From Sipunculus nudus (taxonomy: Eukaryota > Annelida > Sipuncula > Golfingiida > Sipunculidae), in assembly GCA_026874595.1 (NCBI GenBank), contig CM049314.1, positions 8,736,729 through 8,800,728 on the forward strand: 64,000 bases of DNA. The letters are read 5' to 3'. The notes under the pieces are model-generated. The model saw nothing but the letters and a program-made list of their open reading frames with translations. It did not search any database and was not told the origin of the DNA. Shown here piece by piece: positions 34,941 to 47,497 of the stretch; position 1 is the stretch's first letter; each line of letters begins with the position of its first letter. Both the position numbers and the translations under genes were made by a program.

Positions 34941-36170
34941 ACTAGGGACCCATGGGTCTCAACGCTCAGTTGAATTTGTCTATAAGGATATTTTGAAAGA
35001 AATTTTTCAGAATGACAGTCCTCTGACCTTAACCAATGACCCTGTAACCAAAAAATCTTAGAACTTTATATCCTTGAACTTGCAGCATTAGGATTATTGT
35101 AACAATCTTTTAAAAAGTGACCTTGACCTCTGACCAGATAACCTCAAATTCTACAGGTTTCCTCACTTTGGGCAAGTAAGCCATGTGTGAATGTTGGAAA
35201 GTTCATGATGAAAAGTTTGATTTACAGTGCATCCACAATCTTTTTAAAGATGTGGCTTCTGTGACCTTCAACTTAGATCGCTGGACCCTGAAAATTAAAA
35301 TGAATTTACATATGTGGTTGGTCATTATTAAATCAAGTTTAAAGCATGTCTGTCTATCCAAAGCAGAATTATCATCCATAAACTAATTTGTGAATGGATG
35401 GGCCCTGTGACCTTGACCTTTGACCTATGACCCAAAAATCAAATAGAATCTTCCCCTAGTGGCAGGTTAGCAATATCTTAAAGATGGAAGGTTTGCGATG
35501 AAAAGTTTGGCTTCAAATGCATCCACATTCCTTTTACAGAAATGGGTCCTGTGACCTTGACCTTTGACCGTTGGACCCCAAAAACAATTTATCAAACTTA
35601 ACAGGAGTTATCATCTGGAAACTAATTTGTGTGGATGGACGGATTGACAGACAGACAGACATACAAACAGACAGACTGACAGACAGGGTGATTAGTATAG
35701 GGCATCCACTTGTGATCAATAAACACACCAGGTTTTGGGACACCAGATGTAATGACAGCTGAGAAACTGACATAATTGTTGTCATTTTATAGTAAATAAA
35801 TATAAAAATATTTGTTATAACAGGAAAACCACCAAGTTTCAGGAACTGACAAAACTAGTCATGGTCAATATTCAAGGCAAGATTCATGAAAAACCATGCA
35901 TTAATTATCAAGATATTAGAGGATTTGTATCAAATTTTTTACTATTCTGGGGGTTACTTTCAAGTCCCATAGCTTAAAGGAAAAAGGTCGCAGTGACCTC
36001 ATTTCAGGTTTCCAAGGAAATTTTTAATTGACCTCCCTGGATATTCACTTAGAAGTTTCTAGGACCAGCTGTTATGATTTGTGCCCTACTAACGTAAGGC
36101 CGGACGTCCATACGGACGACGGACAAAGCGCCATTCCTATACCTCAGTTGACTTACAGTCAGCTGAGCTA
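34941..36170 (+). mobile_element. Hairpin-ended HINE-like element, copy B
   Basis: Starts ACTAGGGACCCATGGGTC and then AACGCTCAGTTGA. The body has four ~140-bp modules with TGACCTTTGACC-type motifs (about 35115-35575) and part of a 340-bp module. A CGGACG-rich patch (36100-36125) follows, then a 31-nt 3' hairpin at 36140-36170 (TACCTCAGTTGACT and AGTCAGCTGAGCTA arms). No ORF of substance. A second (GACA)n patch at 35637-35690 suggests a composite body. Confidence 0.7.
35115..35575 (+). repeat. ~140-bp modules with nuclear-receptor-like motif
   Basis: GTGACCTTGACC(T/C)... recurs at about 35123, 35258 (weaker), 35409 and 35550. The best copies read TGTGACCTTGACCTTTGACC. TGACCTTTGACC is a direct repeat spaced by one base (DR1), and TGACCTTGA is the reverse of TCAAGGTCA. 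Confidence 0.75.
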
Positions 36171-36174
36171 AAAA

Positions 36175-39100
36175 TGATTGAAGCTGGTACCACCAGTCTT
36201 GTATACAACAAAGCTATCAGAGATATATACATATGCCCAAGTTCAGACTGATATATCAAACCCCTCCTGGGAAATAAGCTAGGACACACACTGTGCAAAA
36301 AATTATTGTAGGTGGCACCACCAGTCTTGTATACAAGTATACGATAATTAAAATACGATAGGTATAAATATTCCCAATTTCAGGATGATATATCAAATTC
36401 CTTTATAGAAATAAACAGGCACAAAAGTCACACAATGTGCAAATGTCATTGTAGTTGGTGACACCTGTCTTGTGAACAAGAAACCCACCAAAGACACATA
36501 GACAGGTCAAAATATTAGGCCAATACATCAAACTTACCTTAAGTCTGATGCATGGGGCTGACCACGCTAAGGTAAGAAAGGCAGTTGCCCCGAGTGAACT
36601 GTGACAAATTTGCTAGCTCAGGCTACTGCACTGAGTGAACTCATGACCTGCACCTGGCTAGACTGGGTAAACTTTTGACCTGTACCTGGCTGCACTGAGT
36701 GAACTCTAGACCTGTTGCCTAATCTAATACAGTTGGCATTCTGCCAAAGCTATAAATAGATTGGCTCCACATGCAGCCCTGAGGGGCATGACACCCATGA
36801 GGTGATCACATGGTGCCCATGAGGTGTTCACATGTCACCCATGAGGGGATCACATGCCTTGCACTTGGCTGCACTGACTTAACTCTTGACCTATATCTGG
36901 CTGCACTGAATGAACTCTTGATCTATTGCCAAATCTGAAACAGTTGGCAGTTTCTTGACCTATGTAAATATACAGACACAATCTTGGCCTGTTGGCAAAT
37001 CTTTTTTCACATACTGAAAGAATTTGGCTAAAATGCTTTTTTCAAGCTGAAATATTCATAAACTTTTTATCAAAATATCTAGAAAAATAAAAGATTCAGT
37101 TCTTTCATTGTTAAAGGTCCAATAATTCTGCCAAAAATCATTCAAGTAAACTTGAACAAAGGCCACCTAAGAATAATTTTTGTGCCTTGAACAGAAGTTA
37201 TAATTGAAACAATAATTTTGTAGAAGAACAGTTTTGCAGTCCCCAGTTTGAGTTAGACATAATAATGGTCATAAGACCAACTTAAGTTTTTCTGATATTA
37301 TTGAAAGAACCATGTCCTATGATAATTCTTTTGAAAAATCGAACGATTCAACTTGACAGTTTCATCATAAACATTTTAAGCTGAAAGAGGCTAAAATTAT
37401 GAGGTTTTTGCCCATAAAAAACAGGTCAATGTAGGTGGCACATCAAAATCTGCAACGTCAAATATGAGTCATGTGACCAACATTTGCACAATACTTGGTA
37501 ATGCTAGCTTCTGTCATTTCTGAGATAACTATGTCAGTATGCTTACTTGGCCAAATGACCGTTCGAATTCATTTAACTCCACTAAAATTCATCAAATGCA
37601 AACCATTTGAACAAACTAAAGAGTGCTTGCCTCTGGGGTCATTTCTGTAAAATATTGAACAATTTGGCTGGACCGTTTACAAGAAGACTTTTAAAGGTTT
37701 TTCAGCTTTTCCCCTATAAAATCTAAGTAAATGCAGATAGCAAAAAACATAAGCTGAATCCCACAACATTTGAAATGTGACAGATAATTGCATAAAATCT
37801 GAGGGTAGGTACTGCAATTCCTGAGAAATTATGGGTTGATATACAGATGACCAATGACCCCCGTACAAAAAAATGTCAATGCAGGTGGCGCCACCAATAC
37901 CTGAATTTCATATATGACTCATGTGACCAACACTGGCATAAAATTTGGTGATGATAGCTCTGGCCTATCTGAGATTGTCATTTTAGTATGCTTTTTTGGA
38001 CAGATGACTAGGTTCAACTTCCTGTAATTTGGCCAAAATTCACAAAATTTGAACCATTTGAACAAACTTGAGAGAGATGGTATAAAAGATTATTTCTGTG
38101 AAATATTGAACAAATTGGCTTGACCGTTTCAGAGGAGAAGATTTTTTTAAAGTTTTTTTTAGCTTTTTCTCTATAAAATCTGAGAAAATGCAGATTTTTT
38201 TCAGATGGCTAATTTTTTGCATTAAATTTCATGATGCTAGCTCCAGTCGTTTTCTAAATAGTATGGGTTAACGTTTACCTGTGATTGTAAACATTGCCTG
38301 GCATGAGGAAATTTAAAATCATAAATCTACATTTTTTTTTAAGTTTTTAAAAAACATTCTTGTCAATATTAACCATAGATAACCTGAAATCTAACTGTCT
38401 GGAGGCATGATGTAACGGATGCTGATAAACTGGTTCCAGGCTAAATGTATCTGCTTCACACAGCTAACATATATGGTAAAATGACTCAATTCAATCTTTA
38501 TTATTCAACCAAAATTCATTCTTTGGAACGATAAAAGACAATTATTATAAGAATTATTCAGGGGATTATTCTTGTAAAATATTAAACAAATTGGTCTCAG
38601 TGGCGTCAGCCAAAAAACGTTTTGCAGGTTTATAACTCATATGGGAAAATAAAGCAAAATGGCTAAGTTAAACTTCCAATAACTCAGCCAAAAATCACTG
38701 AACCAAAACTATTTGAACAAACTTGAATTATCAACATCTAAGGATAATTAATGTGTGAGATTTAAGAATTTGGCCCAGTGGTTTTTGAGAAGAAGATCTT
38801 TGTAGACACTGAGCTAAAATGGGCTGTTATGGCATATGACTAAATTCAGCTTCCCATAACTCAGCCAAAAGTCACTGAACTGAGACCATTTGAACAAACT
38901 TCAGAAAGCACTACCCTAGGATCATTTCTGTGCGAAATTAAACAATTTGGCCAAATGGTTTCAGAGAAGAAGTTTTTTGTAGCCGTCAATATGATACGGG
39001 CAATGATGACCCCCATTCAAAAAAGGCCGATGCAGGTGGCGCCACCAATACCTGAATGACATGACTCATGTGACCAACATTGGCATAAAATTTGGTGATG

Positions 39101-39512
39101 ACAGCTCCAGCCGTTTCTAAGATTGTAATTTTAGTATGATTTTTTGAACAGATGACTGAGTTCAACTAGCTGTAACTCGGCCAAAAATCACCGAACTTAA
39201 ACCATTCGAACAAACTTCAGAGAGATTGTTCCAGGGATCATTTCTGTGAAAAATTGGACAATTTGGCTGAACGGTTTCGGAGAAGAAGATTTTTAAAGCT
39301 TTTTTAGCTTTTTCTCTATAAAATCTAAGAAAACGTAGTTAGCCAAAAAATAAACAAAATCCGATAGAGTTTTTTAGATGACTAATTTTTTGCAGAAAAT
39401 TTCTTGATGCTAACTCTTGCCGTTTTCAAGATAGTATGGGTTAACGTACAGACGACGGACGACGGCCGACGGACGCCGGACGACGCCACACCATCGCATA
39501 AGCTCACAGGTT
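36175..39512 (+). mobile_element. Second tandem-repeat element family, probable 3' end at 39512
   Basis: Begins with GGTGGCACCACCAGTC boxes (36189 decayed, 36308, 36455 decayed). It continues with irregular modules carrying CCATTTGAACAAACTT and a GGTGGCGCCACCAATACCTG box (about 37884 and 39034). It ends with an ACGACGGACG-rich patch (39447-39485) and GCATAAGCTCACAGGTTCGCTAAA, which recalls the GAGCTAAA ends of the hairpin family. Left boundary uncertain. No gene. Confidence 0.5.
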
Positions 39513-41345
39513 CGCTAAAAATCATGACCATCAGTGTTGTAGTTATTGAGATACTGCAGTTTTTGTATCAAATTTTTCATTATTCTGGGGGGTATTTTGG
39601 AGCCATACAGCTTAAAGGATATGGGCAACAGAGACCTAATTTTAGGTTTCCATGGAGACTTTTCATTGGTCTCCCTGTGTGTCAAGAATGAAGATTCTAG
39701 GTCCAGTTGTTATGATTTATACCCTGTGAACAATGTTCATATCTTTAAAGGTCTCAAAAATAGAGAAAAAATTCGTAAAAAAAAAACCCAGAACAAATAC
39801 AGGTGGTGCCACCAGTCTGCAGAAACTGATGAAACACTCCATGACCAATATCCATGGAAACAATTATGGTGATCTCTGCATTAGTTGTTCAGATACTTCA
39901 GCTTTTGTATCAAATTTTCCATTATTCTGAGCTGTACTTTGGAGTGCCATAGCTTAAAGGATATGGGTAAAAGAGACATAATTTCAGGTTTCCATGGAGA
40001 CTTTTCATGGGTCCCCCTGTGTGTCAAGAATGAAGATTCTAGGTCCAGTCGTTATGATTTGTACCCTGTTGACAGATAACTACATCTTTGAAAGTCTCAA
40101 AAATAGAGAGAAAAAAAATTGTAAAAATTTGACAAAAAATACAGGTGGCGCCACCAGTCTGCAGGAACTGATGGAACACCTCTTGATCAATATGTATGCT
40201 AAAGATAATGACCATCAGTGATGTAGTTATTGAAATGTTGCATTTTTTTTATCAAATTTTCCATTATTCCGAGGGGCAATTGGGAGCCCCACAGCTCAAA
40301 GGATATGGGTAACAGAGACCTTATTTCAGGTTTCCATGGAGACTTTTCTTAGGTCTCTCACTGTGTCAAGAAAGAAGATTCAAGATCCAGTTTTTACGAT
40401 TTGTGCCCTGTTAACAGATGTTCACATTTTTAAAGGTTTCAAAAATTGAGAAAAAAATTCTTAAAAAACGAATAATACAGGTGGTGCCACCAGTCTGCAG
40501 AAATTGATGAAACATCTCATGATCAATATGTGTGCAAAAAATCATGACCATCAGTGATGTAGTTATGAGATATTTTTTTTAATGTATGAAATTTTTGACT
40601 ATTTTTTTTTTTTTTGGGGGGGGGTACTTTAGGGCCCCATAGCTCGAATGATATGGGTAACAGAGACATAATTTCTGGTTTCCATGGAGACTTTTCATAG
40701 GTCTTTCAGTGTGTCAAGAATGAAGATTTTAGGTCCAGTCTTTACGATTTGTGTCCTGTTAACAGAAGTTCACATTTTTAAAGGTCTCAAAAATAGAGAA
40801 AAAAAATCGTAAAAAATCGAAAAATACAGGTGACGCCACCAGTCTGCAGGAACTGATAGATCATCTCATGATCAATATGTATGCAAAACATCATGACCAT
40901 CAGTGATGTAGTTAATGAGATATTGAAGTTTTTGTATGAAATCTTTGACTATTCTGGGGGGTACTTTGGGGCCCCATAGCTCGAAGGATATGGGTAACAG
41001 AGACCTAATTTCAAGTTTCCATGGAGACTTTTTATGGGTCTCCCTGTGTGTCAAGAATGAAGATTCTAGGTCTAGTTGTTATGATTTGTACCCTGTGAAC
41101 AATGTTCATATCTTTAAAGGTCTCAAAAAAAGAGAAAAAAATTCGTAAAAAAAACCCGAACAAATACAGGTGGTGCCACCAGTCTGCAGAAACTGATGAA
41201 ACACTCCATGATCAATATCCATGCAAACAATTATGGTGATCTCTGCATTTTCTGGTTTTCAAGGAGATTTTTCATGGACCTCTCAGAATGTCAAGTTACA
41301 AGATTCTAGGTCCAGCGGTTACGATTTGTGCCTGGTTTAAGACCC
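39513..41345. repeat. 340-bp satellite array, five modules
   Basis: The box GGTGG(T/C)GCCACCAGTCTGCAG lies near 39803, 40144, 40483, 40831 (GGTGACGCC) and 41171: spacings 341, 339, 348 and 340. Each module also has CATTATTCTG, AAGGATATGGG, TTTCCATGGAGACTTTTCAT, TAGGTCCAG and GTCTCAAAAATAGAGAAAAA. The same module is found inside elements A and the 34175 copy, so the array probably grew from such an element. Confidence 0.9.
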
Positions 41346-42095
41346 AACACCCGATCCGCCGTCGGGTCGCATGCGCAGTGCGCGTCTACCTTATAGGGTA
41401 GACTGGGGCAAGACGCCTACAGGGGGCAAAAGGCCCACCCCTTGTATTTGTTCTGTTATGTTTCATATCGCGTTTTAATTCATGAAAAATTCACAAGCAC
41501 CTTCTATATTAAAAGCCAAGTACAATTTCGCCAGGTTTAATGGTCTATGGGGACGCTATTCAGCTCACGGCATTAAAACAAAGGTAAAAATTAACTCGTG
41601 TACCTCATTTATTGAACTCTGTCAGTTGAAGTATAGGTAAGAAATTAAAAAAAAACGACTATCACACATTTAATTAAGCTTGCATTGTCTGAATGTATAA
41701 CGTTACAAGCCCAGAACTATTCCAAGGAATGTGCCGTGTGCAACGAAACACGTCGCGTACGTCGGGGGCAAAATGCCCAGTGGGGTGTTTTGTCCCAATC
41801 ACATTGGGCAAAGTGTTTAAAATAAGATATGGACTTGAACCATATATAAAGCCATACGATGGTGTAATACTGATATATTATAACACCGTTGCCCTGCAAG
41901 TAGGCCTATATATAAATATTTTAAATGTATATACCCTGTGTGTTGTATACACTTAGACTGACCAAGAATTTAAGATATGCAAGTAATAAATATACCTACA
42001 AGGCTACATTATTATACCGCAGGTTGAGAGAGAAATTATGTTGTATCCTTTGTTATTTGATTTATCTATATCAGCAATAGTTTCTTTAGGCCTTT

Positions 42096-42097
<2 letters not shown>
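41346..42097. other. Non-genic with GGGGCAAAA/GGGGTGTTTT inverted pieces
   Basis: ACTGGGGCAAGACGCC (about 41402) and CAGTGGGGTGTTTTGTCCC (about 41778) are inverted relatives enclosing about 380 bp, possibly a MITE. No coding signal. Confidence 0.4.

Positions 42098-42132
<35 letters not shown>
42098..42132. repeat. Poly(A) tract of 35
   Basis: Uninterrupted A run. No recognisable retrogene or SINE body immediately upstream. Confidence 0.9.
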
Positions 42133-42133
<1 letters not shown>

Positions 42134-42556
42134 AGACATTAATTAAGGTCCAGACCGAGCCATTGTTACAAAGGTTTATAGTGAATAGAATATTCTTGTT
42201 TTATGTTGTTAATGTTCCCAAGCCTAGGTTCCAAGTCATATACGCGAATAGGATGTGCAAGCGCACATATATAGCCCTAGATCCTTACTTTATAGTTTGA
42301 AAGTTTAAGTACCTTTGTTTATATCGTGATTCAGTCATCGCTTAGATAATATTTGAAATCGAATACTAACTATGACCAGTGTGCCACTAGATTTTCATTT
42401 TAAAATGCTAATTTTCTTTTGCTTCAGACTGGATCACCCTTCTTTAATTACCTAGCATGTCACTTTATTTTAAAAAAGTTAGCATGAAATTTTGAGTTGA
42501 TGCGGTCCAAATACATATTAATGAAGACGGTTCGTTCATATAAAAGGAAAACAAAA
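42133..42556. other. Intergenic, nothing seen
   Basis: Unique AT-rich DNA with no supported frame. Confidence 0.5.
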
Positions 42557-42787
42557 AAAAAAAAAAAAAGGGGGGGGGGGGGGTCGTATGGTGACGCCGC
42601 TTTGAAAATGCCTTCTTTTGCCTTGAGGTATGCCCGTCTTCAGGTCCAGAAAAGGTAAAGGGGGATTGGGGGTGTCTAGGCCACACAATTTACTCTGTCG
42701 CCATGAAAGATTGCAGTAGCCAAAGAAAAAAAGGGGGGGGGGGGGCACTGTCGCGACCCTAGGACCCCTCCCTTGGATCTGCTTCTG
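42557..42787. mobile_element. G-run MITE, right end intact
   Basis: Long A and G runs at the left (42552-42583), a second G run at 42733-42745, and the terminal CCTTGGATCTGCTTCTG at 42771-42787. That end is a near match to the right TIR CCTGGATCCGCTTCTG at 50191. The left TIR has been lost. Confidence 0.55.
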
Positions 42788-42827
42788 CACATAAATTGAG
42801 CACATGCACATACACTGAGCATGCATT

Positions 42828-43560
42828 TAAAATCTGCCTAGGCGAGTGAAACAAAACTGGGCCCCACCCCTAATTCTGATAAACAGAATTACAGGGATGG
42901 GGTTTTTGTAATTAATTAGTTTGGGTAGCGTGACTGAATTTACAAATACCCCTCCATGCATACAACAGAGAATATGAACTCAGGCAGATAAAAATCAATT
43001 AGTGGCCACAAGAATTTATTACGAAAGAACTACATGATTACCGGTACACAAGAATCATGCCCTGACTGATATTACATAACAATTATATATAAATACTAAC
43101 CAGAATGTGGCTGTCCAGGTTTCCCTTGTCCCTATAATCTCAGCTTCTGCTAAGATGGACCAGAGAGGCTCAAAGCCCTGTGGGACAGACACCAGCACAT
43201 ATGCAGTGTTCACGAGTCCCGGGCCTAAGAGACAGGGCTAGGCTGATACATGGCTCATGTATCAGTCATTCCAACCCTGCATCGCCAGCTCTGTGGTCAT
43301 TGGTCAACCCCAGAGATCTGCATCTGGTGGCATCAATACCAAGGGAACCTCCCCTGGTTGCCATGACGTCATAGGGTGTTCCCCCGGTAATACCAGGGGT
43401 AGGGCATTCGTGTAACACGAGATTGGAATTCTGATTCCGCCTAGGCGAGATTAAAATACTGTTATGATTATATGTAGGATTTCAATCTCGCCTAGGCAGA
43501 TTTTAAATCCGCCTGGGCGAGATTGAAATTCTGATTTAACCTAGGCCAAGGTCATATGTG
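42828..43560. repeat. Cluster of GCCTAGGCGAGATT palindromic repeats
   Basis: GCCTAGGCGAG occurs near 42838 and 43440. Between 43486 and 43560, (C)TCGCCTAGGC, GCCTGGGCGAG and AACCTAGGCC alternate. AATCTCGCC and GGCGAGATT are reverse complements, so the unit is self-complementary. It is related to the TIRs at 3436 and 4916. The unique DNA inside (about 42960-43420) includes TGACGTCA and no gene. Confidence 0.55.
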
Positions 43561-44380
43561 ACATATATATATCTTCATGCTTTGGCTAAACTGTTATAGG
43601 ACCAAGTTTTTAACAAAAGAGTCCGTCTGAAAACAAAACGGATTATAAATGAGGAAGGCTGAGGTCGAGGTAAAAAACCCACCCATGGGCGTCTTGCCCC
43701 AGGACTGGGGTAAAACGCCCATGTTTACGGAATTTTACTTTTCCTATTTATTTAAATGTTTTCTTTGGTTTCTCAAAAAATTCAGTTCAGTTGAATGTAA
43801 CGACACTGATTCCACTATGTTTTGTAGAGGCAAAAGACCAGGCAACGCCCACTAAAAAACGTGCAGGTTGTTATTGTTTACATTGGGGTGTCATGTCACG
43901 TGACCCCCCAACTGCCATTTCAAACCTATGCAATCTGACAGTCCGCCTCGGCACTAGAACTGGGAATATCTAAAAAAATACTTGATTTATCACTTTAAAA
44001 ATGAGAACAATAATATTTGATGCATCAATAAGGCATACGTTTTGTCTGAGAGAGAAAGTCGCTCGACTAAACTAAAATTATCCAATCTTTCCCAGCCGGC
44101 GGCGATTGGTGATCGGCACTGACAGCTGGCCGACTGGTGAGCAACATCGTCAGATATTGGAGAAAATATATTACGGATGATCATTTTAATGGTCACATTT
44201 GATTCCTTGAGTTTAAATGCGTATGTCAGACAAATATTGTACTGAATAATGGCCTAGAATTCAAGCTGAATGACTTTTTTCATGATTTCGGGCGATGTGT
44301 CTCGACAGGTATTTAAATTTCATTGACTGACAGCTACGCCATCTTGCGGGACCTTTCTATACTCCGGGTGGGTCTTTAAC
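43561..44380. other. Non-genic with a 39-bp inverted repeat
   Basis: 43684-43722: ATGGGCGTCTTGCCCCAG, a 2-nt spacer, then CTGGGGTAAAACGCCCAT, an almost perfect hairpin. TACGCCATCTTGCGG (44336-44350) contains, in reverse, the AAGATGGCG core typical of YY1 sites. No gene. Confidence 0.45.
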
Positions 44381-44473
44381 GGAGGGACAGACGGACAGAT
44401 GAACAGCTAGATAGACTGACGACGGACAAAGAGTGATCGCTATATCTCAGATGACTTACAGTCAGCTGAGATA
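44381..44473 (+). mobile_element. 3' end of a hairpin-ended element, truncated (copy E)
   Basis: GGACAGACGGACAG-type patch, then ATCGC and a hairpin at 44443-44473: TATCTCAGATGACT, loop TAC, AGTCAGCTGAGATA. Compared with the 61863 copy, both stem positions have changed together (G to T, C to A), keeping the pair. Confidence 0.7.
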
Positions 44474-45073
44474 AAAAAAATTTTTAAAAGTAAATCAAGC
44501 AAAAATAGAGTATGCTTCGACAACATTCATTCAAAATATAACTAACAAAAGGTATTTGTCCGAATAACAGATTTTGTATATTGATAAACCTGTGGATCTA
44601 TTTTGCGGTGTAATATCTGTGATGTGGTATAGTATATATAGACAGATACATGTACACGTGCCTCTTTGGTTAGTTTACGTGATACAACTGCTTCCAGAAT
44701 TATTGAAGATGTAAATACACGGTGATGGTGCAGCGAATCTTTTTTATGTCTTTTCAACAAGAGCCTGGAGCCGTGTTAACAACACAAATGCGCCTGGCCT
44801 GGACAAAAGAACGGCTTACTTAAGTAGTAAGCCGAGTTTCGTGGCTCGACTTGGCTTGCAAAATGTCGACCGGCTAAAGCAGACCTGAAAGCCTATTCAT
44901 TTGACGATATTTAAACACATTCTCTATATATGTGACATATTGCATCCATTTCACATTTAACTAGTGTGAAATATCGAGTATATAGTTAATCCGAGTGGTT
45001 ACATAATCCAACACATCATGCAACCCTAAACAATCACACCGTTCCCTTTCCATGACAAAAAAAAAAAAAAAAA
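44474..45073. other. Intergenic, nothing clear
   Basis: A small inverted repeat CGGCTTAC / GTAAGCCG lies at 44812-44834, and a run of A precedes the next element. Confidence 0.5.
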
Positions 45074-47497
45074 ACAAGTGACCCATGGGTCATGACGCTC
45101 AGCTGCCAAGCATGACCTGCGACATCATGGGCTGAGATTCACAACTTCCAGTCAAATTTTGAAGAACCAATTTGCCAATTTGTTGAAATTTTCTACGACA
45201 ACAGAAATATATATCACCTATGTCTGGTTAAAACACAGTGAATTGATGGTCTGAGGAAAATGTATGATTGTTAAGGTATCCAGAACTATTCCCATAACTT
45301 ACTTGATACCTGTCAGTCTCAAAAGGAACACCACAAAGGGCAAATATAAGATCAAAATATATAGCAAAAAATCCAACAAGGAAATCCATGCAAGAATTAT
45401 TGAGAAACAGGTGCTTCTGTATGAATTTTTATTCAATACAAGCCAACTGTACTGCACTTTCATATATGATGATAATATTTATTAAGAAATGTTTGACCCA
45501 ATCCTTTCCAAGATTACATTAATATACGTCCGACTGCCTTCACTTTAACAGTTCTTGAGATAATATGATCAAAAGGAATTTAAAAATGGTTGCCTGGTGG
45601 CCATTTTGGACTTCTGACAGGTCTAAAATCAGACAACAACCATTCTCTAAATCGGACCAAAAATTGAAGGAAAATTACTGAAACTGCACTGAAAAAAGGA
45701 GTTCTAAGGTGGCTAACTGGCAGACATAATGGATTTCTGACAAGTCTGGCATTTGATATCACACATCCTCCAATTAGAGACCAAACTTGGGGCAAATTCT
45801 CCAAATGATGTTACAGTAATGAATGTCCAAAACAATTCAAAAGGCATGTTCAGGCGCTCATATCAGATTTACAGATATGCAAATGTAAAAGTGTAGGTCC
45901 AATATTTTTTTATTATCACTCTGCTTTTCAATGGGGTCAGCAGGGTTGGTAAACTGCAAAACCTGAAAGAAAAGAAATGCAGAAAGCATGACTAAGAGTC
46001 TTGTAATAAAATAAAGCCATCCTAAATCAAGTACACATCCACATATTATGAGAACAAACACTTGCTTTTACATGTGGTGATTTATATAAAACTATTCAGA
46101 TATCTAGGAAACTAAGTTTATTGCTATGATTCCGTAAAATAAACTGCAAAATATTCCCATCATCTTATAAATAGCTAAACCTTAATACTATACTCTCATA
46201 GTGTTAATTCCTGGCTGAAGTATTCCAACAACAGTGTTTTGTTATGCGGTAACGAGGTACTTATCACTCAGCCTTATCACTTAATAGCCTGATACAAACG
46301 GGAGTCATAAGTCACCAGTGTCACTCACAATTACGGCCACACGGTGAGATGTACCAGCTGGAGTGCAAGCTTATATATACAAGAAAAATAGAGATGGTCT
46401 ACAAAATAAGTTATTGTGAACATCCCTGACCTATGACCTTGGCCTTTTGCCCACATATCAACTGGATTCTTTCTAAATGATGGGTAACTACTAACCACTT
46501 ACATCTGGCCAGGTGTAATTACTTGGCAACCAATGAGTGAATAACTTAGACCTGCAACCTTTAACCTCCTGACCAGCTGACCTCAAAATCAATTAGTTAT
46601 TTCTTTATGCAAAAAGACCCATAAATATGAAGTTTGAATCACATTGAGTGATGCATAGATGTGGCATATGTGAAAGACTGAAGGTTTGGGTTGAACAGTT
46701 TCACTTGAAATATGTTCACAAGCATTTAGAACAATATTGTGACCTTGACCTTTGAAACTCAACTTCAATAGGCTTCTTCCCCTATTGGTAGGTAAGCCTT
46801 ATATGACAGATGGAAAGTATAGATTGAAAAGTATTCCTGAAAATGACTCCAAGCAAGAGGGTGCTGTGAACTTGACCTTTGACCTCAAAATCAACAGGTC
46901 TTTTCCCCTGTTGACAGAGAAGCGATATCAGTGCTGAAAGGTTTGGAATGAAAGGTCTACCTTGAAATGTGTCCACAACCTTTTCAAAGAAGTGGATCCT
47001 GTGACCCTGATCTTTGACTTTGTGACCTCAACATCTATAGGATTCTTCTCCCACTTAGTAGGTGAGCTATATGTGAAAGATCAAAGAATTGGGATGAAAG
47101 GTTTGGCTTCAAATGCATCCACAGGCTTTTCAAGGAAGTTGGTTCTGTGACCTTGACCTTTGGACCTCAAAATAATTATGGTTCTTCCCCTGTTGGTAGG
47201 TGAGCTGTATGTGAAAGATGGAAGGTTTGGGATGAAACTTTTGGCTAAAAGAATTATTTCTGGGGGTTGCAAACACACCCCATCACTTCGAGAATATAGG
47301 TCGCAGTGACCTAATTTCAGGTTTGCAAGGAGATCTTTTTAGAACCTCTAAGACTGCATAGGATTCATGGCCCTAGCCCCTACGGTTACGATTTGTGCCC
47401 TGCTAACGGACGGACGGCCGGCCGGACGGACAGACGGAAGGACGACGGACAAAGACCCATCGCTATAGCCCAGCATGACTGAAAGTCAGCTGAGCTA
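45074..47497 (+). mobile_element. Hairpin-ended HINE-like element, copy C (2.4 kb)
   Basis: Starts ACAAGTGACCCATGGGTCATG, with the 14-bp palindrome at 45079-45092, then ACGCTCAGCTG. The body includes five ~135-bp nuclear-receptor-motif modules (46550-47250) and a fragment of the 340-bp module (TTTCAGGTTTGCAAGGAGAT near 47320). A CGGACGGACGG microsatellite (47406-47452) follows, then a 3' hairpin 47466-47497 (TAGCCCAGCATGACT and AGTCAGCTGAGCTA). Flanked by A runs on both sides. No transposase. Confidence 0.75.
46550..47250 (+). repeat. ~135-bp modules with nuclear-receptor-like motif
   Basis: TGTGACCTTGACCTTTG(A/G)... recurs near 46738, 46869 (GAACTTGACCTTTGACC), 47000 (decayed) and 47147. 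CCTTTAACCTCCTGACC near 46558 is a weaker first copy. Each motif is followed by CTTCCCCT(A/G)TTG(G/A)(T/C)AG and GTTTGGGATGAAA. Confidence 0.75.

Noticed and set aside
42098-42132. Poly(A) tail of a processed pseudogene
   Set aside because: No recognisable coding remnant upstream and no flanking duplication seen.
42960-43420. Possible second solo LTR ending in GTGTAACA with TGACGTCA inside
   Set aside because: No matching TG start or target duplication found on the left side.
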